Shown one piece after another: positions 48,201-60,200 of a stretch of DNA of 64,000 nt. The position numbers and the translations under genes are program-made. The DNA comes from Reticulitermes speratus (taxonomy: Eukaryota; Arthropoda; Insecta; Blattodea; Rhinotermitidae). The stretch's first letter is position 1. Every line of letters begins with the position of its first letter. The notes beneath the pieces were generated by a model. The model ran no database searches. It saw nothing but the letters and a program-made list of their open reading frames with translations, and had not been told where the DNA came from. Location: contig JAJKFL010000003.1 of assembly GCA_021186555.1 (NCBI GenBank), forward strand, positions 49,997,630 to 50,061,629. Reading direction: 5' to 3'.

Positions 48201-51200
48201 TAAATACTCCCCCACCCATTTACAAATATGTTTAACACAAGGAATTTCAGTGAGATGTTCATAAAGATCAAAGTATCCATTTACTGAATGTTAAAATAAG
48301 CCAGTATTAATTTACCGTTTTTGAGTGTGAAGAATCTGATTGTTCCAGTTGGGTTCATTTGATGTGTAACTGAAACTAACAGCTGGAGTATGTGCTTATT
48401 GCTTTGTGCTTTCAGGGGTACCTCTTCATATCTGTTCTGGTGAACACCAACAGCGATCTCATCAAACTTATCATTCAGAGCATAAAAAATGACTTAACAT
48501 CTAGGTAAGATATGATATATCTTACTTTTTATTGTGATTAGGAATATACCGTTCGAGCAGCCTGATGACAGAAATGTTACTACGCAGTGAAGTCATTGAA
48601 GACCTAAATTGTTATGCTGTACCATTTGCAGCTGAATTTATATCTAGTAGACTGCCGTGGAATAGATGCTTTGAATGTGCCATATAGTTAACTTCCTTGC
48701 TGTGTGACCAATCAAGTGCCAGGTCAGAGGTGAAGCTCCTGAGGATGTGGTAATGTGTTGCCTGATTATGACTGTCACATATTTCATGGGGCAGTGATAG
48801 AATATAGAACAGCTGTTCTTAACCTTGGGTCCACGGACCCCTGGGTCTGTGGACTTGGATGGGAAACAAATTATAGCATTATTTTCACTAACCCCTAACT
48901 GAATTTAGCTTTTCATTTAATAATGAATGTAGGCAAAGAAGTAATTTATGGCCTCTGGACTCCAAAAATGTTTGTTAATTTCAATAAATATTACTGTCTA
49001 AAATTGTTATATCCTAAGAAAGGGAAACCAGAAGACATATGCCTTTGCACTGAAATGACTTTTTAAAAAAAATTAATTTCAACTTGCCTATCTTTTAAAT
49101 TTATTTATTGTCTTGGTATTGATTTAATGGGTTAATAAAAAAGCACATATATTACCATATCATGTATTTGTTACTTTTTAATATTTTGAAAACTGTATTT
49201 GAGCATAATTGGTTTCCTTTGTAATATGATCTATAATATAGATTGTAGTACATAGATATCGATTCTGTATCTCTATATTTTATTTTGTGCATTTAAATAC
49301 TTTTTTCTGAGACGGGGTCTGTAGGTTTCACCAGACTCTCAAAGGTGTCCATGGTACAAAAAAAGGTTAAGAAGCCCTGATACAGAGCAATGGTGGAATG
49401 AAGATTAGTAGGGTAAAACTCAAGAAACCAGGAGGAACACCTTACTTTGTTCATAATTGGCATGACATGAAGCCACCTGAGCAGTGAGAAGCTAGCATCT
49501 GATGCCAGAGCTGTGGCAGGGCTTCAGGGCATATTTTAACGTAGTGGATTCTCATGTCACATTTTGTTAGTTTTATGGCGTGACAGCCCAAAGTAAAGGC
49601 CCCCCATGGAAAAACTAGTCACAGATGGGGCAATGATATTGAAATTGAGCTGAAGGAGATGTAGTGTGAAGATGAGTTCATGATTTAACTGGCACGTGGT
49701 GGAGACTGATGACAAGCTGCTATGAAAATGATAATGGATGATCAGGTGCCATGAAGGGTGGGAGGAATTTTTTGACCAGCTGAGCGGCTGTCAGATTCTT
49801 AATGAGGACTTCACTTTGTGGAATAACTTACCTCGAGAGAGCATGATGATAACGAGTTCCTCGTACAAATATTACTAACCAAGATGGTTCCTGTCTTTTG
49901 TTGGAGTTAAAATATTCAGCCTGCACGATATAAACATCTTGACGTCTCTTGTGAATTGGAAGTTATGTGTGTTTAAGTTATCGTTATTTAAAACATCTGT
50001 AATACAAGGCTTGCTATTTACATTTCAGAAATCCTGTCCATGTCAGTCTGGCACTCCAGTGCATAGCAAATATAGGGAGCAAGGAAATGGCAGAAGCCTT
50101 TGGATATGAAATTCCAAAACTTTTAGTATCTGGGTGAGTATATGCAGTACTTATGTTAATTACAGTGTTAACACAGCCCATGAGTTGTTAATTATTGTTT
50201 CCTTGCAGTGTTGAGTATTGCTTCAAGTCTGTTTATATATAACCAATTGATCTTTGTTAGCCTGTAGTGAAATGGAGTGAGACTCGTGAAGTATAAACCA
50301 GAGACAAAATCAATATATAATACAAGAACTAGAGCATAGTATTTACATGCATGCTTCACAGCACCAGAATTTATTTCATGTAATGCGATGCATTGATTTG
50401 TTGACATTTTATATTACGAACTGCTTGTGACAAACCTATTTATGTTTTGTTCTCTGCCAAAGACATTGCTGCTTCACACTTCCAGTCTAATAGCTGACCT
50501 AGTAAGACAGAGTGTGCTGTCCTGGTAAGACAGAATGTAAGATTGTTTACTATTGAGTTGCGAAAGAAACGGGATCAAATTAGATAGCACTGACTAATAA
50601 GGTAATTAGTAAACAACGAATTTGAAAGGAAATTAAAGGAAATGGCATGACCTAATTTAGGGCACTATCCTGGCATTGCCTGGAGGGATTGAGGAAAACC
50701 ACAAACACCTCCTCCACCAGGATAAGTGGTCTGTGGGTTGAGATTTTGACTGAGCTCATGTTGAAAGACTATAAACAGGAGGAGTAACATTTGATTGTGA
50801 TATTAGTGAAAATATTGTAATGTGTGTGTTTGATACTGTGCTACATAAAATGCATTGGTTCAGTTTACAGCATGTAATAGTACTAGTAAGGTTAAAGGTC
50901 ACTGTATCATTGTTCTTAATATTAACGATATTTCGTTTAACACTTGGTGTACGGAGAAATGTCCATGTCAGAAAGCTTTGGTTTATACATTATCACAAAA
51001 TAATCCATTTTTAAGTGCTTGTTTTTGTTGACATATTACATTAGCAGCACTGATTCTTGTATGAGATGTGGGAAATTTTCACATACATAATATAATTTCT
51101 AGTATGTGATCCCCCTGAAACACCAGATGTTTCTTATGCAGTGCCCAAGATCATCCAAGTGCAGTTATCCAGGATATTGATTTGAGATGAAGCTGTCATT

Positions 51201-54200
51201 AGAATGTTCCCGCAGGAAATGGAAAACTTCATTCCCCAATTGCAGTCACCTTGTTGAAACTCTTCTATTCTATTTACAAGCACATCTAACATACTACAAT
51301 GCACTACCATTGGCTAGTCCTAGTATAGAAGCGAGCCCATGTAGAAATATTAGCCTGGCAGTATTGACAACAACATAATTTCTTTTGTTTTCATGGCAGT
51401 GCATGTGTCATGAGACACATTTAAGACTTTAATCAAATGGTGAATGTACACACTTCCTTGGCTTGGCATATACAAGGTTAAGAAAAGGTGTGGCATAAAG
51501 CCACACAATGCATATGCCTTATTTACTTCAACATAAGACGATTTTGCACTTAAGACACCCCCCCCCTTCCCCCTGTCATAATTGTCAGTAGTCATGAAAA
51601 TACCTGTTTCAGACAATGAGTTAGGAAAAGATTCTCATCATGTTTCTGGACATATGATAGCTGATTCTAAGTAGAATGTCAGGACATATGCTGAATTGAG
51701 AAGAGAGACCTTTTTTTTGTATATCCCTGCAGCTTTTGCAATCTGGTGGTGCTCTGGTAGCCATACCAGAGCATTTGCCACTGTGCAATACAGAGTTGAC
51801 CCACGTACTGGGAATTGAACCTTGTTTATCCAACCCACAACAATTCACAGTACTGAATGACATTTCTCTGGTGTTTGTATTTACTGTTTTTTGTTAAACA
51901 GGGACACTATGGATGTGGTTAAACAGTCTGCAGCCCTCTGTTTATTGAGGTTATTCCGTACCTCTCAAGAAATCATTCCAAGTGGTGAATGGACATCACG
52001 GATCATCCACCTTCTTAATGACCAACACATGGGTGTGGTGACAGCTGCAACTAGTCTTATTGATGCGCTTGTTAAGAAGAACCCTGACGAATACAAAGGA
52101 TGCATTAGTCTTGCAGTTTCCAGGCTCAGTAGGGTAAGAAATTATAATGATTATGGGCAACTTTTGTTGTAAATAATATATTATTATCAATGTTTTTACA
52201 TATGTGTGGTACGATTTCAGCTTTACGCTATCTCATGCCATATGAGTCATCTAACATTGATAATCCAGCTGCCCAATAACTCCACCAGCCATGATCTATT
52301 ACTTTTGAATTTCCATACTATTTTGAGTGTTTTTTAATTAATTGTTTGTTCTGTTTTTGTATAATTATTTACTGCTTTTGTGCCATAATATATGCCCACA
52401 ATTTGTGTATTAATTTTTAATTCAGTCTCGGAAGGTCTGAATCTTATGCGTACAAGAATGCATCAGATATTATTATATGTTGTACATTTTGTGTTTTGTA
52501 TGTTTTTGATATGTGTGGCAGTTTTTAGGAATGCATCTCCCATGTATAATACAGAGTCACATGCATTTGTAGGCTTTGTCATTCCATTTCGCTTACTAGT
52601 TTTATAATTTCAGAAGAATTTGCAGATTTTGGCCACTAATAGTTCTGTCAAAGTAGGTTTCATAGAATTTTCTTTAGTTCTATACAAAGTGTTCACTAGA
52701 ATTGGTTTTGTTTTACACTGGAATTTGTGTTTAATAAGATGTAACATATTTGTGATATTTTCAGATTGTAACTGCAAGCTATACAGATCTTCAAGATTAC
52801 ACTTACTACTTTGTGCCTGCCCCTTGGCTCTCTGTTAAACTGCTACGACTCTTGCAGAATTATACACCTCCAGGTATAACAGTTTACTTTATTACTAATC
52901 TTAAATTTCAGCCGCTGACCTTTTGCCTCTGACTCTATGGCGTTGGTTGGCGTCTCCTGGCTGTAGTAGCAAGTGGCCGCTCTGCTCGAGTTGAAGCTCA
53001 CAGAGTCACTCTGTGATATAATGCTGACAAGAATTTGCACACCGGTTGCAGTTTGCAGACTGTTGCTTCAGAATTCCTTAGATAGAAGGAATTTAACACT
53101 AATATATGGGTTTGGGCCATAGAAATTTAACATTAATGATTAAAATTTGAGATAGAAGGAATTTGTCACTAAGACATGGGACTGGGCCATAGAAGTTGAA
53201 CACTAATAAATTAAAGTCTGAGGTAGAAGGAATTTAACACTAAGATATGGAACTGGGTCATAGAAATTCAGGATTAATCAATTAAAGTCTGATACTGATA
53301 AGCAGTTTTAAATGGGGATTCCACCATATCTATGTGTAAGAAGTTGGTGTTCATACATGTGTATCTGTCATAAATAGGTTATTCAGTTGGAAGCAGATAT
53401 GTCTTTTTTTTTTGTGTGTGTGGGATTTGTGGTTTCTTACTGCTGTAAGTATCCCATTTATGGTCTTCTGCAGTCTACTGTGACATAGTCCCAGTTCTTG
53501 GTCCCTCCTTCCCTTGAGCTGTGCTTGTTCTCTCTCCCCCCCTCCCCCCAGTCCTTGGTTCCTCCTTCCCTTGATCTGTGCTGGTTGTTCCCACATGGCT
53601 TAATTCTCAGTTGTCAAAATGGAGGCAGCAGGTTCCTTCATATTGTAGATGCCTATCTACCATATTACATTGTGTCACATACCAGAAAACTGTGATGTAA
53701 ATTTGTTATTTTGTTTACCATTTTCAGAGGATCCAGGAGTCCGCGGCAGGTTGAATGAATGTTTGGAAACTATATTGAACAAGGCACAAGAGCCTCCGAA
53801 ATCAAAAAAGGTTCAGCATTCAAATGCAAAGAATGCTGTGCTGTTTGAGGCCATCAGTCTCATCATTCACAATGACACAGAACCAAATCTACTTGTTCGG
53901 GCATGTAACCAGTTGGGTCAGTTCCTGTCAAATCGTGAGACCAACCTAAGGTACCTGGCACTAGAGTCAATGTGCCTCTTAGCTACCTCGGAGTTTTCAC
54001 ATGAAGCTGTCAAGAAACATCAGGAAGTAGTCATTCTGTCTATGAAGGTAAAGTGCACCATAAGAGAAAATATTATTATGCGTGTTTTAACAGCCAGCCA
54101 TTTTTTGCATGAATCTGAGCTAGTTCCATTGCACCTTATGGTATATATTCACAGTGTTATCCCATTTTCTCAGTGAATTGATCATAACAAGGGTTTTTTT

Positions 54201-57200
54201 CCACCAAAATTGTGTATGCATTCCTTGCCTCACCCGTCCTAGGTGTTTTTGCATTCCACCACACCTTCGTACATTTTAGTATCCAAACTACATGTGGTGA
54301 GTTTATAAACTTTGAAGCTCAAACTTATGTAATATTCTAAATGGCTTGCTTATGTCATTCATCTTCAGTCCAAATGTTTTTCACACAGTGTTCTTTTGTA
54401 TTGACATCCACATAAAAGAAGTGGCAAATTTATTGTAGTGTTTTGAACAGTAGATACAATAACAAATTTTGAAGTGAATGATGACAGGAATTTGTAGAAT
54501 TGGGTTTTATTCCATTTTCATCATGAACCTCAGTTTTCTTTGTTTTTGTAGTTTTGAGGCACTTATTGTGTGAAACTTTTCAAGTGATTTATTATGTATA
54601 TTTTGTATTTTATTTGTTGTTGTGTTTGGAGACATAATCAGCAAAAATCAGTGTAAAGAATCTTATACAGATGTCAGTATGATTCTTCCATACCCTTGTT
54701 CATGTGGTCTTTCTTTTTTGAATGTTTTTGATGAAGGTGCACCATAGTCATTTGTATACAGTGGACATTATCTGTAATCTAGGTCATTTATGAAATGGGG
54801 CACATGAAATCCCAGGGTACCTATAAGATATTTCATACATTGTCAAGTGCAATTTGAAAGGGTGTAAGAAAACGTCTTAATGACTGTCTTGTGTACAGTT
54901 TTTCTGTGCAGAAAATAAAGTTTATTTTAAAATGAGAAGTCCCTATATTGTGTGTTCATAATACATGGCAGTACATAGTCTCTGATATCAGTTAAGTTGC
55001 CTTTGAAAAGCGGTACATGGAATTTTACTTTAAGACTAAGGGACCATTTACTCTGAGGCCTAGGAGGATGTTGACAAAAAAAAGGTTCAGAAATGCTGTC
55101 TTAGGTTTTGTACTGAAAATACAACATTTCAAAAGCTGGTTTGGTTTTTCATGAGGTAGAAGTGGGGCCCTCATCTGGTGGGTCCATTGGAATGAGCTGC
55201 TCTGAGTCAGTGGCGCAGTCTTGTGAAACATTGTACTTCAAGTATGAGACCCAGACAATGGATAATGTCCAGGATACAGGAACTGACCATAGTATTTGTT
55301 CCGATTTAGTTGCATATATTATGTTAAAACACGTTCAAACTTGGTGTGAAGTGAATGAGAGTATATGTATCATTCATAGATGGAGAAAGATGTCTCGGTA
55401 CGGCAGCAAGCAGTGGACTTACTGTATGCCATGTGTGACAAGAGCAATGCTGAAGAAATAGTGCAGGAGATGCTGAATTATCTAGAAACAGCAGACTACT
55501 CAATCAGAGAGGAAATGGTAAGAAACAGACATGAAATTTAAAATATAAACTGTGAAAAATTTACTTTATATTTTTCTGTCCCCTGTTCAAGAATTGTAAA
55601 TTGGTTGGAAAATGGCTGTTGCAATACCAGTGTCCCTGGGCTGTCTGTGAGGTGCAATGAGTTTTCTACACACTACTGTATTATGGCATGACTAAGATTT
55701 TGAGCAATGGAGCATGCGAGACCAGTACCAGTAATATGAGCAGTAAGTCATTGCCTATAAAGTGTCTGCACTGTGTTGTCACATTCACCATGGTATGCTG
55801 TGTGTTGCCATTGCACTTTCATTTACATTGAGAGTTACACTACATGTTCATGTGATCTCCCTCTATAAACAAATTTTCCCCATGTGTGATTTTCCCCATC
55901 TTTTGTGTGGCCCAGGAGGGTTAGGTTATGGGTTCAGGTCAGCTCTTTCTCTATGAGCATTTCTTTTATAATACACTTCTACTTTGTTACTGCTTCCGGT
56001 CTCACTTGCTCAGTCGCTACAGATCTTAGCCACACTATTCTATGCTTGATCCATTTTCTATGTCACAGGATCTAACTTGTGTGTTATGGGTTGGCCAGAC
56101 TTAATGGTGTAGAGTGTCTGACTGCTCTTGTGAGCATGCCCTCAAGAAGAGAACATAATGTAGTATTTCATGTGTGCTTTCTTTTTTTTTTTCTTTTTTA
56201 TTTTTTATTTTTTTTTTTTTGTCTTTCAGGTTCTGAAAGTTGCCATTCTTGCAGAAAAGTATGCCACAGACTACACATGGTATGTGGATGTTATCTTGAA
56301 TTTAATTCGGATAGCAGGTGACTATGTTTCAGAAGAAGTGTGGTATCGTGTCATCCAGATTGTCATCAATAGAGATGATGTGCAGGGCTATGCTGCAAAA
56401 ACTGTATTTGAGGTATGGATTTGTTCAGTTGACAGAATAGTGTGGAAGTTCGGAACATTGTGCAATCTTGAAGCTTGTCATCTGCCTAAACAGTGCAGAT
56501 TTATTCAGAGATTCCTGAAGCAAATCTCTTCTTTAACCTTTATGCACCATGCATGCTGTATGTAGGACGGGCGTACTGCTACCCTCAAGAGACCGCATTT
56601 TGTATATTTAGCCAACAAATGTATTTAATGAATTTTTTTAGACAGGCTGCACAAACACTGTTTTTTCCTCTACAAAATGCTGGGTATTTTATGTTATCTT
56701 TTTGGTTCATAAAATATTCACATTTTACATAAAGAGTGCGCTAAAATTTAAATGTCCAACTCCGGGGGCCAAATTGTGAATCGGGTTGCACATTTTTGTA
56801 TGTACAGGTCATAGCTTTCACCCGCTGCTGAAGCTTAAACATATAGTTCAGAGCTGTTTTGGGTTCCCTTTCTGCCATAAATTTAGCAGGATATTTGGAA
56901 TATTTGGACATTCCTGCTTTCATATCAGGTCTGGTTCTGTTTGCAACCATTTGCTGACAGGCTGACAACCTGGGATTCTGAATATTAGGCTTCTGGGATG
57001 TGTTGCTGTGTAGTTTGGTAAACAGGCATGACTTTTTGCGAAACCTACTGCCTCCATCTTCAGAGTAGGAGTCTTTTTCGACTGTTAAGGAGGCAGTAGG
57101 TTCCTCAGAAACTTTATATTTTTCATTCTGTGCATTATAACTCAATTTTTTTACTATTAACAAATGCACCCAATTGTCATAGAGTCACAATAATATTTTT

Positions 57201-60200
57201 AAAACATGACACTCCTACATGTTTTGGACCTTACTGGTCCATCATCAGGGAGTACATCAATTGCTGTTGCATAAAACAATTACTTAACGGTATTTGTCTC
57301 TTTTATATGTGGAACTGATGGAAATTATCCGTGTAGTGAGTATGTGTAGTGGACAGAACGGTTAAACTGTAAATCATAGCAGTGTGTGGATATGATAAAG
57401 GTGTTAATGTGAACACCTCCATCATATCAGCATGCACCTCTAATTTACAGTGTAGGTATGATGGAGGTGTTCCTGTAAACACCTCCAGCTTATTCACACG
57501 CTGCTCTAATTTACAGTGTAACAGTTCTGTCTGCTACACATACTCAATACATGGAGAATTTTTATCAGTTCTACATATACAAGAGACTAATACTGTTAAG
57601 TAATTGTTGTATGCAACAACAATTAATGTACTCCTTGATGAAGGATCAGTAAGGTCCAAAACATATAGCAGTGGAGTGTTTTAAAAATATTATTGTGACT
57701 CTATGACAGTTGGGTGCATTTGTTGTTTAGTAGTAAAAAAAATCCTCAGTTTGTATCTGCCAAACTACGCAGCATCATGTCCCAGAAGACAGTGACTTTA
57801 ATATTTTTGTTTGGGATAAGCATGTTTTACCTCTAATTTCTGAACTTCAACAATAAAGTATGTACCGATAAAAATAAATGTGTAGAGGGGGTGAATCTAT
57901 TTTCAACTTGATGTTCACTGAACATTTCTTGATAATTATGATATGTCAGGATCTGGAATTTTAGCTGAGGGTTTATACAGATTTCAGAAAGTGGCTTTGT
58001 CCTCTGTTCATGTATACGCCTTAGAACAAACATTTGTATCTTTCTTTTGATACAGGCTCTTCAGGCACCAGCCTGCCATGAAAATATGGTAAAAGTTGGT
58101 GGCTACATCCTTGGAGAGTTTGGTAATTTGATTGCAGGAGATCAGCGATCATCGCCGTTAGTTCAGTTCCAACTTCTACATTCCAAGGTGAGATTTAATT
58201 TAAAGTGAATTTTTCCCACCATTCATTTCACGTAGGTTTAAAGACTTATCTTGTTGTACACTATATTAAAAGTCACTTCAGCAATTTTTGATTGTATGCT
58301 TTTGTGTAACATGACTTGAAACATTGCTGGTAGGTAGGAGGGAGCAGAAGGTGTGGCCATTGGATTATAGAAGTTCTTTTTATAAGAGACTGTGGATGTA
58401 ACTTGTTTGCTTCGTACTTAAATTGTAGTATACAGGGATTTATGCCGTGCTTTCTGTAAACATTTATTCTTCTTTTCACTTTGATCTGTAAACTCAACTT
58501 TCAGTTTTAATCGCATATGTAATGTGATAACTGTCATTTACATTATGTAAACAAAATTGATGAACAGTCCTTATCACTGGGAACTTTGTAGGGTGTGGTC
58601 ATTAAGGCCAATTTCTGTGATTCTGAATTTTGTCTTTGGTCTTTCCAGCATCATTTTGGTTATCCTAAATATTATTCTGCCTTCAGTCAGTCACAGAATT
58701 CCAATTGTGGAATGTGGTCGTTTTCCAAACGATTTTTCGGATTTTGTTGGTATCCCTGCCTTTGTTCACCTATGTTTGTAATTTTAATATTCCTGTAATA
58801 TCAGTTTCTCCGATAGTCTAAATGTGAAGCATATTCTTGAAACAAAAATTTTTGCCGCCTGTAATTGCTTGGTTCCCTTTTGATTTAAAATCTGTGTTTG
58901 TACAATAATTTAGTGCAGTTATTGATATGATGTAGATTATGTAAAAATTAATATTTCCACTGCAGTGGTTGGGATAAGGACCAGTGGTGGGCTGTTGTGA
59001 TCACAGTAATGCACCTTTAGGATCCATGAAAGGCAGGAAATTTTCTGAGTAACTGAGTGACTGTTACCAAGTGGTTGTATTTCAAAGAGACACTTACTGG
59101 TTAGAAAACCTTATCATGTATGTGTGTGTGTATGTTTGCTTACAGTACCACCTGTGTTCACCCATGACAAGGGCACTTCTGCTGTCAACATATATAAAGT
59201 TTGTGAATCTATTCCCTGAAATCAAACCTCAGATCCAGGAAGTGTTCAGACAGCACAGTAACTTGCGCAGTGCAGATGCAGAACTCCAGCAGAGAGCATC
59301 AGAATACTTGCAGCTGAGCATTGTTGCTTCCACAGATGTTCTGGTTTGTGACATATACTCTTCATACGTGTTACTGTGTACATGTACTCTTTATTTGCAT
59401 AGTGAGCTGAACCATAAACATTTAAATATAAATAAATTAATACTGTGTAGTCTGAGATGCTGACAGTGATGTTAACTTTTGTCCTACTGGGGTTAGGTAT
59501 TTAAATTTTGGCACATGGTTTATAAAAAATGTATTGTTTGAACATAAAAAGATAAAATTATGAAATAAATGACATTTTCTGGAAAAATAAAACAGAGATT
59601 ATGCAACATGTTTTAAAAGTGCAGTAAATTTTCTTGTTGCATAAATATATGAAATTAATTTCTAGGGGTGTTTTCCTACATGTGTTTGCAGGGCTTTAAA
59701 AGGTTAAATAAACCATAAATAAGAAAAGTAATGCACTTCTTTAATTTACCAGTATTATATGTGAAGTTGTCTTTTTGAGTGTGTTCTAAGCAGGAAATGT
59801 GGAAAACTACATGTCAGTTTCGTCATGCCATGTCCATATGTAATGGGGCTTCAACTACTTCATTGATTTCTCTAAACCCCACTATGGTAGAACTGTGCAG
59901 AATTTTGGTGAGGCGTTTGGTTATGGTTTTAGTTTTTGTCATTTTAAGGGTCACTTTACTAGTGGGTCTGATTGAACCTTCATGTGTGTCATATGTCAGT
60001 TGACAGATTTTGGTAAAACTTGGCATACAGAACTTGTATGAGTCTCCCACACACAGGTTTCATCCACTTCAGTTCATTTTCTGGACATCATTACTTCAAT
60101 TATGTCATTATACTGGGTGCTGCACATAAAAGTAGCTCTTCTCTATGTAGTATATTTTTGAGCCATTGTGTTGGTACTGTGAATATATTTTTAAAGTTGG

